Below are positions 14,758 to 24,303 of a stretch of 64,000 nt of DNA, one piece after another. A model generated the notes under the pieces. The model was not told where the DNA came from and did no database searches. It saw only the letters and a program-made list of their open reading frames with translations. Source of the stretch: GAS368 sp965227745 (GTDB taxonomy: Bacteria; Verrucomicrobiota; Verrucomicrobiia; Opitutales; Opitutaceae); assembly GCA_965227745.1 (NCBI GenBank), contig OZ245769.1, positions 1,674,001 through 1,738,000 of the forward strand, read 5' to 3'. Positions within the stretch are counted from its first letter, which is position 1, and each line of letters starts with the position of its first letter. The position numbers and the translations under genes are program-made.

Positions 14758-17700
14758 TCAGTGCAGGTAGAGAAACTCGTTGGAGTTGAGGAGCACGTGG
14801 CAGAGATCGGTCATCGCGCGAGTCTGGGGATCGGAACTTTCGGCGACCGTCGCGCCTCCGGTCCATTCGAAGACTTTGGTATTTTCGCGCCGTGCGTCCC
14901 ACAGCACGCCGGTCGTCGCGGTGGTCGTCCAACGCGCCGGCTCGGGCGAATGCGCCTCGTCCGCGAGCACACCCGGAGCGATCCGCAACGCATCGATCTG
15001 CCCGTCAAACTGGCTGGTGCTGCGACGGAAATTGCCGCCGATCACCGGCAACGCCTGACCCGCGCCGAGCTTGCCGACGATATTGTGCCGGGCGGTCGCC
15101 GTGCGGCGCTCGCTCGTGGGCTGACCGAGGTCCTTGACGGCAAAACTCACAGTGCCATCGGTGCAGGATATTTTAGCGACCACGTGGTACGGAGTACCAA
15201 GCGTTAGAAACAATCCCGAGGGCACGACCTCGTACGTCGTGTTCATATTTCCATCCTCACCGACGAGTTGGACGATGAGGTTGAGCGGCTTATACCCGGA
15301 TTTTTTACCTGTGACACCGAGGCTCCAGCCATGGCCCTCGGCGGTGTTCTTCTCGCCAGTCCAGCGGGAGGCGATCGTCCGCACCGCCGCGCCCGCATCC
15401 ACCGTCTCAAGTGTAAGCAGCGCCTCGATGGTGAAATCGTCGCCCTCCTTCGGCGCGCCGCGGACCATCAGGCGCTCGTGCGCGGTGTTTTCATGGAAGC
15501 GTCCCGCCGCCATCGTATTCACGGAAGCGGCCGCGACCGCTTCGCCCGCCGTCGGCAAGCGGCGCTCACCGCCTTCCTTCGCGAGACGCTGCGTGATGAA
15601 ATTTTCCGCCATGGTCTGCTCCTCCGGATTAGGTGCGCGGCCCAGCACGGCGCGCCAGGCTTGATCGACGGTCGACACATTCGCCGCGAGCTTGCGCGCG
15701 CGGGTGAGCGGCCAGTCGCCGTTCAGGAAGAGGAGTGCTTGCAAGGGCGTCGCTGTGACCTGTCGGTCCGCAATGCTCGAAAACCCCGCCGGCGCGTCGA
15801 GACTGCGCAGTAAATCGTTCTGATTATTGCGCCGTTTCATCGTGTAGATCGAGCGTCGCGGCGAGCCGTTGGCCTCCGTGGCCGGACCGCCGGCGGTGAC
15901 GTCGAGTTCGCCGCTCGCCAGCAGCATGGCATCACGCGCCTGCTCGGCATCGAGCCGACGTGGGCTGAAGCGCCACAGGTATTTATTGGCCGGATCGACC
16001 AGCGCCGCCTGTCCCTCGATGGGACGGCGCGCCGTCTGGCGGTACGTCGCCGAGAGCATGATCTCGCGGTGCAATTGCTTCAGGCTCCAGCCGCTCGCGA
16101 CGAAGCGCCGCGCCAGCCAGTCGAGCAACTCGGGATGCGTGGGCGTCTCGCCGAGGTGGCCGAGATCATTGGGCGTGCCGGCGATGCCATGGCCAAAATG
16201 ATACTGCCACACGCGATTCACGATCACACGCGTCGAGAGCGGATTGTCCGGACGCGTGATCCAATTAGCCAGCGCGGTGCGCCGGCCCGTCGATTGCTTC
16301 ATCGCCGCGATCTTCGGCTCCTGCGGCTCGAGCAGCGTGAGAAAGGCCGGGGCGACATCGCGCTCGACCTTGCGGCCCTTCATGTGCGTCATCGGCGCCA
16401 CCGGTCCCACATCCGTCGCGACGAAAGCCTCGAGCAGCGGCTTCGGTTTGATGGCGTCGAACTTCTTCAGCTCCGCCGCGAGCTCCTGATAGCGCGCTTT
16501 GTCTTCCGGCTTCTTGAGCGCTTTCAGTGGCTCGAAGCGCTCCACCTCGTAGTCGAGTTGCCGCTCGGCGATGGAGGCCAGTACATGCTCCAGCGGAGCG
16601 CGCTGCGCCACGGGTTTGTCCATCATCGCCTGGATATCATCCGTGAAGCGATCATGCGCGACCTTCACGAGGCGGTCGCGCTCCTTCCCCACCATTTCCT
16701 CCATCTTGGCTCGAAGTTCGGCTGTCGCTTTCTCCCATTCGGCGTATTTCTTTTTGTACTCGGCCTGCTCTTGCTGGGTCGCGAGCTTGAGGTCGCTGCG
16801 CCAAAGCACCGGCTCGAAAAAGGCGCGCAGTGCAAAATAGTCCTTCTGCAAAATCGGATCGAATTTGTGATCGTGGCAACGCGCGCAGCCTATGCTCAGC
16901 CCGAGGAACACCTCGCCGGCATTGTCGGTAAGATCATTGAGAATCAACTCGGCCTGACCGCGCACGTCGCGCTGGTTCCACTCGTAAACCGGATTCCTCA
17001 GATAAGACGTCGCGATGAGTACATCGGGATTGTCCGGCGCCATTTCGTCGCCGGCGAGTTGCTGGCGGACGAACTGGTTGTAGGGTAAGTCCGCGTTGAG
17101 GCTCTTGATCACCCAGTCGCGGTACGGCCACGCGCCGGGCCGGTATCCATCCGCTCGATACCCATCGCTCTCCGCGTAGCGCACGAGGTCGAGCCAGTGC
17201 TGGGCCCAACGTTCCCCGTAGCGTGGACTGGCCAGCAAAGCGTCGATGAGGTGTTCATAGGCCTTGGGGTCGCGGTCTTGGACAAACGCATCGACTTGCG
17301 CCGAGGTTGGCGGCAGGCCGTGAAGATCGAGATAGACGCGGCGGACCAGCTCCGTGCGGTCCGCCTCGGGCGCGGGCGTGAGTTTGTGCTCGGCTTGGCG
17401 CGCCGCGATGAAGCGGTCGATATCATTGCTCACCCAGCGATTGCCCGGCAGGCGCGGCGGCGTGGGCTTGGACAATGGCTGGAAAAACCAGTACGCGCGA
17501 TCCGCTGCGGTAAATCCCTGCGCATCGCGCTTCACAACAGCAGGGCCGCCCGCTGGCCAAGGCGCGCCCAGCGAAACCCACTTCTCGAGCACGGCCTTTT
17601 CCGCCGGTGACAGTTCCTCCTTCGGCGGCATTTGGAGGTCTTCGTTCTGATAGCGGATGGCGGTCACGAGCAGTGAATCCTCGGGCTTGCCCGGCACGAG

Positions 17701-17952
17701 TGCCGGGCCGCTGTCACCGCCAGTCAGGATGTGCGAGATGTGATCGAGCCGGAGACCCGCTTTATGTTTCTTTTCCCCGTGGCATTCATCGCAGCGTTGG
17801 AGCAAGAGCGGCCGCACTTCCTTCTCGAAAAATTGCAGCTTGGCGCGGTCCTCGTCCGAAGAAGGAGCAGTGGCCGTCGCAGCATTTTTTTCCGCGCCGC
17901 TCAAAATCGAGACAGTGCCCAGCGCCAATAACAGGGGTAACGAAAACTTCAT
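14758..17952 (-). CDS. PSD1 / planctomycete cytochrome c protein with DUF1549-DUF1553 and LamG-like domains
   Basis: This 1064-residue exported protein has a signal peptide (residues 1-20), a single haem c site CDECH (54-58), the DUF1549 region (NRWVSNDIDRFIAARQ and later), a second CARCH site inside the central part, the DUF1553 region, and a concanavalin/LamG-like stretch near the C-terminus (FDGQIDALRIAPG). It is the usual partner of the downstream DUF1501 protein; the pair is thought to act on polymers or sulfated sugars, but no reaction is established. The ATG at 17952 was chosen for the signal peptide. It lies 35 bp after the FecR-like gene, so the ECF/FecR pair may control it. Confidence 0.92.
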   Translation of the reverse strand: MKFSLPLLLALGTVSILSGAEKNAATATAPSSDEDRAKLQFFEKEVRPLLLQRCDECHGEKKHKAGLRLDHISHILTGGDSGPALVPGKPEDSLLVTAIRYQNEDLQMPPKEELSPAEKAVLEKWVSLGAPWPAGGPAVVKRDAQGFTAADRAYWFFQPLSKPTPPRLPGNRWVSNDIDRFIAARQAEHKLTPAPEADRTELVRRVYLDLHGLPPTSAQVDAFVQDRDPKAYEHLIDALLASPRYGERWAQHWLDLVRYAESDGYRADGYRPGAWPYRDWVIKSLNADLPYNQFVRQQLAGDEMAPDNPDVLIATSYLRNPVYEWNQRDVRGQAELILNDLTDNAGEVFLGLSIGCARCHDHKFDPILQKDYFALRAFFEPVLWRSDLKLATQQEQAEYKKKYAEWEKATAELRAKMEEMVGKERDRLVKVAHDRFTDDIQAMMDKPVAQRAPLEHVLASIAERQLDYEVERFEPLKALKKPEDKARYQELAAELKKFDAIKPKPLLEAFVATDVGPVAPMTHMKGRKVERDVAPAFLTLLEPQEPKIAAMKQSTGRRTALANWITRPDNPLSTRVIVNRVWQYHFGHGIAGTPNDLGHLGETPTHPELLDWLARRFVASGWSLKQLHREIMLSATYRQTARRPIEGQAALVDPANKYLWRFSPRRLDAEQARDAMLLASGELDVTAGGPATEANGSPRRSIYTMKRRNNQNDLLRSLDAPAGFSSIADRQVTATPLQALLFLNGDWPLTRARKLAANVSTVDQAWRAVLGRAPNPEEQTMAENFITQRLAKEGGERRLPTAGEAVAAASVNTMAAGRFHENTAHERLMVRGAPKEGDDFTIEALLTLETVDAGAAVRTIASRWTGEKNTAEGHGWSLGVTGKKSGYKPLNLIVQLVGEDGNMNTTYEVVPSGLFLTLGTPYHVVAKISCTDGTVSFAVKDLGQPTSERRTATARHNIVGKLGAGQALPVIGGNFRRSTSQFDGQIDALRIAPGVLADEAHSPEPARWTTTATTGVLWDARRENTKVFEWTGGATVAESSDPQTRAMTDLCHVLLNSNEFLYLH

Positions 17953-17987
17953 GGGGTAAGCGTAGAAGAGGGTAAAAAGATCGCGGC

Positions 17988-19403
17988 TCACCGCACCCGC
18001 AGCGTCGGCGGGCGGCCCGTGGGATGCTCCTTCGATGCAAAGGCATGCACGAGGCCCGAGGGGTCGGATTCGCTCGTCTCCCGCACAATGACAAAGGTCG
18101 CAAGGCCGTTGGTATCGGCGCGCAGGAAAGAGGTTATCTCATCACTGCGCACCGTGAGCGGACCGCCTGAGCCACCGCGCGGAATCCAAAATTCAGCGAG
18201 CTTACGCGTCCGTGCGGGATCGAGTCCCGCATCGAGGGAACCCGGCGCGCTGTCCCACTGCGCCGCGCCCTCCGTCCAAGCGTCAAGCGACTCATCGGTC
18301 ACGCCATAAATCGCAAATCGCGAATCCGGCACCATCGCGGAAAACCCGAGACCGCTCGGCTCGGGATCGAGGACGATCTGCGCCTCAGTGAGATTCGCCA
18401 CGGACACCTTTGACAGGTCGAACGTGAGAAACGCCCGCCGTTCGTTTTTCCGGCTGAGTTCCAGGTCCGTGTGCTTGACCATGAGCAGGGGCTGGGCTCC
18501 GGCACCGGCCGTCGTGCCGCGGCGCACGTAAGTGTCCTTGCCCCGGCCAAAAGACGTCGGGATCGAAGTCCAGCCATCGGGCGCCTGCTCCAGTTGAAAT
18601 CGCGTCGGCTCCAGCGTCGTCGCGGCTGTCGTGCCCGAGTTGAGATGGAAAGTTTTACCCTGCTTCAAACGCCGCAGTTCCTCGCCCGTCGGCTTGTCGA
18701 GCTTCACCTCGCCCTCGAAGACAAACACATGCGAATCACCCGCCGCGCCAGCGGTCACGCCAAAGCGGGTCCCGAGGTCAACCACGCGCAGATCGGGCGT
18801 CTCGACGGTAAACCCATGCGCTGACGGCGGGACCTCCGCGGTCACCGATCCCTCCAGCAACCGACAATACATCGCGCTCACAATTTCCAATTTCGTCGGC
18901 GCCTCGATGGTCACGGTCGCGCCGCTCTCGAATTTCAACGTCGCGATGCCTTCCACCAACGCGAGTGTGCCGCGCCCGAGCTTCGAGCGCTCCGATGTCG
19001 GCAGGGTCGAACCCGCCCACTTCGTATTCTGCGCTTGGGTCAGCGTGGCCATCGTCACCGGACTTGCCTCGCGGGGTCGGGCAAAAAAGAAGCCGACCGC
19101 GACCGCCGCCGCCAACGCTCCGACCGCTGCCGCACTCCAGAGCCAGACAGACGTGGACGGACGCCCCCCCGCAGTTTCAGCGACAGTCTCCGCATCGCCG
19201 CTCCCCTGCCCTACCGCCAGCAGCCGCGGCAAGCGTTCCCGATCCGCCCGGAGTGTCGCGTGCAGCCACATCTGCTGCGCATACGCCGCACGTAGGGCCG
19301 GGTCGCGCACGACATCGGCCTTGAAGGCGTTCATCTCATCTTCCGAGAGCCGGTTTTCGATGGCCCGGTCGATGCGCTCGTCGTGGTGATCAGGGCGTTT
19401 CAT
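17988..19403 (-). CDS. FecR-type anti-sigma regulator with C-terminal DNRLRE-like domain
   Basis: The 471-residue protein has a cytoplasmic N-terminus rich in charged helices (likely sigma-binding), one membrane helix (about residues 86-108), and a periplasmic FecR domain (GSVTAEVP, VETPDLRVVDLGTRFGV, VFEGEV). It then extends by some 170 residues into a beta-rich region resembling DNRLRE domains (RRAFLTFDLSKV, LDAWTEGAAQWDSAPG), which in surface proteins serve as carbohydrate-binding-like modules. It starts by a 4-bp overlap (ATGA) with the sigma gene. It probably holds the sigma factor inactive until an outside signal arrives; the extra domain may be the sensor. Confidence 0.85.
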   Translation of the reverse strand: MKRPDHHDERIDRAIENRLSEDEMNAFKADVVRDPALRAAYAQQMWLHATLRADRERLPRLLAVGQGSGDAETVAETAGGRPSTSVWLWSAAAVGALAAAVAVGFFFARPREASPVTMATLTQAQNTKWAGSTLPTSERSKLGRGTLALVEGIATLKFESGATVTIEAPTKLEIVSAMYCRLLEGSVTAEVPPSAHGFTVETPDLRVVDLGTRFGVTAGAAGDSHVFVFEGEVKLDKPTGEELRRLKQGKTFHLNSGTTAATTLEPTRFQLEQAPDGWTSIPTSFGRGKDTYVRRGTTAGAGAQPLLMVKHTDLELSRKNERRAFLTFDLSKVSVANLTEAQIVLDPEPSGLGFSAMVPDSRFAIYGVTDESLDAWTEGAAQWDSAPGSLDAGLDPARTRKLAEFWIPRGGSGGPLTVRSDEITSFLRADTNGLATFVIVRETSESDPSGLVHAFASKEHPTGRPPTLRVR

Positions 19404-19948
19404 GACGCGGCGTTGGCCGAGGGCATGCTTCGCTGGATGCACTCACTCAATGCCTGCCGGATGCGGCTCAGCAGGCGATACACCGCTTCCTCGGAACGAT
19501 TGGTTTTCGCTGCGATCTCGGCCACTTCGCAGTCTTCGTAGTAGCGCCAAACCACGACCGCGCGATGCGCCTCGGGCAATTTTTTCAAGCATTGCTTGAG
19601 CAACTCGGACTGGAGATCGAGTTGATCCGAGCGCAGATCAATCTCCGCCGCGACCGCTTCGATGAACTCCCGGTCCAGCACGGCATACGGGCGGCGCTGC
19701 TCGGCGCGGCGATGGTTCAACACGAGGTGCACCGCGATGGTTCGGGCCCACGCGCGAAAGTTCGTGCCAGGCTCGAAGCGGCCAAATTGTTTCCACATGA
19801 CCACTTTGCACTCCTGCAAGATATCATCCGCCTCCGCCACCCCCGGCAACAGGCTGTAGACGTACGCCGCCAGCCAGCGCTCGTGCTCCGCCATGAGCCG
19901 CAAAAACGCCTCGCCGGCATCGGCAGATTCTGGAGTGGGGTGATCCAT
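19400..19948 (-). CDS. ECF sigma factor (Rhodopirellula/Verrucomicrobium type)
   Basis: The 182-residue protein has the two regions of an extracytoplasmic-function sigma factor: sigma-2 (YVYSLLPGVAEADDILQEC, WKQFGRFEPGTNFRAWA) and sigma-4 (LPEAHRAVVVWRYYEDCEVA, then the helix-turn-helix TNRSEEAVYRLLSRIRQAL). This WKQF/FRAWA style belongs to the planctomycete-verrucomicrobial group. It leads a minus-strand run of four genes (sigma, FecR, PSD1, DUF1501). The ATG at 19948 has an AAGGGG ribosome site 5 bases upstream. Its target promoters are unknown; self-regulation of the operon is likely. Confidence 0.92.
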   Translation of the reverse strand: MDHPTPESADAGEAFLRLMAEHERWLAAYVYSLLPGVAEADDILQECKVVMWKQFGRFEPGTNFRAWARTIAVHLVLNHRRAEQRRPYAVLDREFIEAVAAEIDLRSDQLDLQSELLKQCLKKLPEAHRAVVVWRYYEDCEVAEIAAKTNRSEEAVYRLLSRIRQALSECIQRSMPSANAAS

Positions 19949-20354
19949 TGCACCCCTTATAGGTCATGAGCGGCCCGAATTGGACACAAAATCGTAACTT
20001 TTTTAGCCGGCCACAGCGCGCTTACGGGACTTCGTAGATTTCCACGAGTGATCCCGTCGGGGTATTCGCGCGTGGGTGAATCCAACAGGAAACCGGTTTT
20101 CGGCGGGCTCACCTCCTTGTGCGAATCATGCTAGGCATTCTCCAACGCAAAAACTCAGGTAGAATGCGATCGACCACGTTACGCGCCTTTACTCGGTCAC
20201 GGCGCGAGGCATCGTTTGGGGTCGCATTTATAATTAGCCGTTTGGGCCGATCCGCCAGGATCGCTAGGCGTGAATTTTAGACGCATCAACGCATAACGAT
20301 TCGTAGATATGATGGCTTGCCAATCCTTCAACCCTGTTTCACCGTAGCACTCTT
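19949..20354. other. Divergent intergenic region, sigma operon and metH
   Basis: No gene and no recognisable riboswitch (cobalamin, SAM or SAH consensus) was found in front of metH. A perfect 6-bp hairpin (CGATCC / GGATCG, 20248-20263) and a TATAAT hexamer (20229-20234) without a good -35 are the only marks I can point to. Confidence 0.5.
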
Positions 20355-23300
20355 ATGCCGAAGTTTGCGCCTGTCATGACCGAAGCCGAGATCGCCCTGC
20401 GCCGCACCCTCGCGGAGCGCATGGTTATCATTGATGGTGCCATGGGCACGACGATCCGCAGCTACAATATCACCGAGGATCAGGCGCGCGGCGAACGGTT
20501 CAAGACCGCCCCGAAGGACCTCAAGAACAACGGCGATATCTACTCCCTCACCTGCCCCGACCAGATCAGCGACATCCACCGCCGCTTTCTCGACGCCGGC
20601 GCTGACATCATCGAGACCAACACCTTTTCGGCCACCGCCATTGGGCAGAGTGAGTTTTTCATCGAGGATCCCCGCGAGAAAGGCGGCAAGAAAACACCCG
20701 CGTTCTACCAAGAGGTCATCGAAAACAAGTTCCTCCAGGAGCTCGCGCATGACATCAATTTTCACTCCGCGCGTCAGTGCCGCGTCTGCGCCGACCGCGC
20801 TGCGGAGAAAACGGGCCGTCGTCGCTACGTCGCGGGGGCCATCGGACCGTTGACCGTCTCGCTCTCGAATTCGCCTGATGCCGACGACGCGGGCTTTCGC
20901 GTCGTTACGTTTGATCAGTGCAAAGCTGACTATCGTCGCCAAGTGCGCTCGCTGATCGCCGGCGGCGTGGACCTCCTGTTGGTCGAAACTATTTTCGATT
21001 CGCTCAATGCAAAGGCCGCCCTCGTCGCCATCGAGGAGGTTTGCGCCGAAGACAAGATCAAGCTCCCGCTCATGATCTCGGCCGCGGTCGGTCGCGGCGG
21101 TGAGACCATGATCTCTGCGCAGACGGTCGGCGCGTTTTGGAACGCCGTGCGCAATCACAACCCGCTCTCCGTCGGCCTCAATTGCTCCATCGGTCCCGAT
21201 CTCATGCGGCCATTTTTGGCCGAACTCTCGGGCAAGGCCGATACATTCATCTCCTGCTACCCCAACGCCGGCCTCCCAAATCCCCTCACGCCCACCGGCT
21301 TCGATCTCGAGCCGAAAGACATGGCGCGCTTCATGGGCGAGTTTGCCGATAGCCACCTTTGCAACATCGCGGGCGGCTGCTGCGGCAACACGCCCGAGCA
21401 CATCGCCGCCATCGCTCAGGCCCTCGCGCCCAAGCCCGCGCGCACGTGCACCGTCGTCAAGCCGGAGATGGCCCTCTCCGGCTCCCTCCCCTTCACGCCG
21501 GTGCCCGGCACCTACCTCATGGTCGGCGAGCGCACCAATGTCGCGGGCTCGCCCAAGTTCGCCAAACTGATCAAGGCCGGCAACTTTGAGGAAGCCGTCT
21601 CGGTCGCTCGCCAGCAGGTCGACAACGGCGCCAACGTGATCGACGTCTGCATGGACGACGGACTCATCGATGGTGTCGCCGCGATGACGCGTTTCCTGCA
21701 GCTCATCGGCTCCGAGCCTGAGATCGCCAAGGTCCCGATCATGGTCGACTCCTCCAAGTGGGAGGTCATCGAAGCCGGCCTGAAATGCCTGCAGGGGAAG
21801 GGCATCGTAAACTCCATCTCGCTCAAGGAAGGCGAAGCCAAGTTTCTCGAGCAGGCGCGTATCATCCTCCGCTACGGCGCGGCGGTGGTCGTCATGGCCT
21901 TTGACGAAAATGGCCAGGCCGCCTCGTACGCGGAAAAGATCCGCATCTGTGAGCGCGCCTATCGCTTGCTGGTCGATGAGGTCGGCTTCCCGCCCGAGGA
22001 CATCATCTTCGATCCCAATATCCTCACCGTCGGCACCGGCATCGAGGAGCATAACAACTACGCCGTCGATTTCATCGAGGCCACGCGCTGGATTAAAACC
22101 AACCTCCCGCACGCCAAGGTCAGCGGCGGCGTTTCCAACGTCTCGTTCAGCTTCCGCGGCAACAATCCCGTGCGCGAGGCGATGCACGCCGTCTTTCTCT
22201 ATCACGCCATCAAGGCCGGCATGGACATGGGCATCGTCAATCCGTCGATGCTCGAGGTCTACGAAGAGGTGGACAAGGAACTGCTCGAACTCGTCGAGGA
22301 CGTGATCCTCAACCGCCGCCCCGACTCCACCGAGCGGCTCGTGGAGTTTGGCGAGAAGCTCAAGGCCGCCAGCGTCGGCGCGGATACTAAAGCCAGCGCC
22401 GCCGTCCAGGAAGCCTGGCGCTCGGGTACAATCGAGGAACGTCTTTCGCACGCCCTCGTAAAGGGCATCGACGCGTGGATCGACCGCGACACCGAGGAGG
22501 CGCGCGTGAAATACGGCAAACCTCTGCTCATCATCGAGGGCCCCTTGATGGACGGCATGCGCGTGGTGGGTGATCTGTTTGGCGCGGGAAAAATGTTTCT
22601 CCCACAGGTCGTGAAATCGGCTCGCGTGATGAAAAAGGCCGTCGCCTATCTCCAGCCGTTCATGGAAAAGGAAAAGGCCGATCTCGTCGCGGCTGGCGGC
22701 ATCGCCAAGGCGCAAGGCCGCATCATCATGGCCACCGTCAAAGGTGACGTGCACGACATCGGCAAGAACATCGTGGGCGTCGTCCTCGCCTGTAACAATT
22801 ACGAGGTGATCGATCTCGGCGTCATGGTGTCGTGTGAAAAAATCCTCACGGCCGCCAAGGAAAAAGGTGCCGATATCATCGGCCTCTCCGGCCTCATCAC
22901 GCCCTCACTCGATGAGATGGTGCACAATGCCAAGGAGATGGAGCGCCAGGGTTTCAAGATTCCCTTGCTCATCGGCGGTGCCACCACCTCCGCCGCGCAC
23001 AATGCGGTCAAGATCGCCCCGCACTACTCCGAGCCCGTCATCCACGTGCTCGACGCCTCGCGCGTGATCGGCGTCGTGTCGCAACTGCTCAATCCCGACA
23101 ACAAGCCCGCCTTCGTCGCCGAGACTCGCGCCAAGCAGGAGAAGCAGCGCGTGGAATTCGCCGACCGCAAGGGCGCGCGTAAGATGCTGCCGCTCGCCGA
23201 GGCCCGCCGTCGTCACCAGCGCACGGACTGGGCCACGGTCGATATTCCGAAGCCGGAATTTCTCGGCCTGCGCGCTTTTACCACCGACCGGCAGGCGGCC

Positions 23301-24215
23301 CTCACCGGTCGCTCCGCCACGAACCAGGGGCAGGTCACCCAGCACATCACGCTCGAAGAAATCGCCGACTACATCGACTGGGGTCCGTTCTTCTCTTCGT
23401 GGGAACTCCACGGTCGCTTTCCCGACATCCTCAAGGACGAGGTCGTCGGCGCCGAAGCCACCAAACTCTACGCCGATGCGCAGGCGATGCTCAAACGCAT
23501 CATCGCGGAGAAACGCTACACCGCCCGCGCCGTGATCGGCTTTTGGCCCGCCAACTCCGTCGGCGACAGCGTCGAGCTGTACTCCGACGAAACGCGAACG
23601 AAGGTCATCAAGACGTTTCACTTCCTGCGCCAGCAAAACGAAAAGCCGGCCGCACAGTTTAATCACTGCCTCGCCGACTACATCGCTCCGAAATCGTCGG
23701 GCCGCGCCGATTACCTCGGCGGCTTCGCCGTCACCACCGGCCACGGCGTCGAGGAATTCGCCAAGACCTTCGAGGCCAAGCAGGACGACTACGGTTCGAT
23801 CATGGCCAAAGCCTTGGGCGACCGCCTCGCTGAGGCCTTCGCCGAGATCATGCACAAAAAGGAGCGCGAATACTGCGGCTTCGGCAAAACCGAGAACCTC
23901 GAGATGAAAGATATCATCCGCGAGAAATATCGCGGCGTCCGTCCCGCGCCCGGCTATCCCGCCTGCCCCGACCACACGGAAAAACCACCGCTGTTCGATC
24001 TCCTTCACGCGACCGAGCTCACCGGCATCACGCTCACCGAGAGCAATGCCATGTATCCGCCGAGTTCGGTTTCCGGCCATTACTTCAATCACCCGGAATC
24101 GAAATATTTCGCCGTCGGAAAACTCTCGAAGGACCAGATCGAGGACTACTCCGCGCGCAAGAATCTACCGGTCGGCGAGTGCGAGAAATGGCTCGGGCCC
24201 TATCTCGATTATTGA
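20355..24215 (+). CDS. metH: Cobalamin-dependent methionine synthase
   Basis: At 1286 residues this is a full-length MetH, making methionine from homocysteine with methyltetrahydrofolate via methylcobalamin. The homocysteine domain has zinc ligands C277, C342 and C343 (the GGCCG motif at 340-344). A pterin-binding domain (VGERTNVAGSPKF) follows, then the cobalamin domain with the lower ligand H800 in DVHDIGKNI, and the reactivation domain that binds S-adenosylmethionine (RPAPGYPACPDH). Relative to the E. coli protein as I recall it, about 30 extra residues sit near position 110 (EDPREKGGKKTPAFYQEVIE region). The gene converges with a vitamin B12 uptake operon. Confidence 0.97.
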   Translation: MPKFAPVMTEAEIALRRTLAERMVIIDGAMGTTIRSYNITEDQARGERFKTAPKDLKNNGDIYSLTCPDQISDIHRRFLDAGADIIETNTFSATAIGQSEFFIEDPREKGGKKTPAFYQEVIENKFLQELAHDINFHSARQCRVCADRAAEKTGRRRYVAGAIGPLTVSLSNSPDADDAGFRVVTFDQCKADYRRQVRSLIAGGVDLLLVETIFDSLNAKAALVAIEEVCAEDKIKLPLMISAAVGRGGETMISAQTVGAFWNAVRNHNPLSVGLNCSIGPDLMRPFLAELSGKADTFISCYPNAGLPNPLTPTGFDLEPKDMARFMGEFADSHLCNIAGGCCGNTPEHIAAIAQALAPKPARTCTVVKPEMALSGSLPFTPVPGTYLMVGERTNVAGSPKFAKLIKAGNFEEAVSVARQQVDNGANVIDVCMDDGLIDGVAAMTRFLQLIGSEPEIAKVPIMVDSSKWEVIEAGLKCLQGKGIVNSISLKEGEAKFLEQARIILRYGAAVVVMAFDENGQAASYAEKIRICERAYRLLVDEVGFPPEDIIFDPNILTVGTGIEEHNNYAVDFIEATRWIKTNLPHAKVSGGVSNVSFSFRGNNPVREAMHAVFLYHAIKAGMDMGIVNPSMLEVYEEVDKELLELVEDVILNRRPDSTERLVEFGEKLKAASVGADTKASAAVQEAWRSGTIEERLSHALVKGIDAWIDRDTEEARVKYGKPLLIIEGPLMDGMRVVGDLFGAGKMFLPQVVKSARVMKKAVAYLQPFMEKEKADLVAAGGIAKAQGRIIMATVKGDVHDIGKNIVGVVLACNNYEVIDLGVMVSCEKILTAAKEKGADIIGLSGLITPSLDEMVHNAKEMERQGFKIPLLIGGATTSAAHNAVKIAPHYSEPVIHVLDASRVIGVVSQLLNPDNKPAFVAETRAKQEKQRVEFADRKGARKMLPLAEARRRHQRTDWATVDIPKPEFLGLRAFTTDRQAALTGRSATNQGQVTQHITLEEIADYIDWGPFFSSWELHGRFPDILKDEVVGAEATKLYADAQAMLKRIIAEKRYTARAVIGFWPANSVGDSVELYSDETRTKVIKTFHFLRQQNEKPAAQFNHCLADYIAPKSSGRADYLGGFAVTTGHGVEEFAKTFEAKQDDYGSIMAKALGDRLAEAFAEIMHKKEREYCGFGKTENLEMKDIIREKYRGVRPAPGYPACPDHTEKPPLFDLLHATELTGITLTESNAMYPPSSVSGHYFNHPESKYFAVGKLSKDQIEDYSARKNLPVGECEKWLGPYLDY

Positions 24216-24303
24216 GGTTCGCAGGGCGGGCGAAGAATTCAGGTCGGGACAATTTCCATGACGTGTCTGACACGGATTTTATTTCCGTGCGAAACCTGCG
24301 CGC

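Noticed and set aside
20229..20234. TATAAT as metH promoter
   Set aside because: No acceptable -35 hexamer at 16-18 bp upstream.
20328..22754. 808-codon open frame on the minus strand
   Set aside because: It lies wholly antisense to metH and is a codon-bias shadow of GC-rich DNA; its translation has no recognisable domain.
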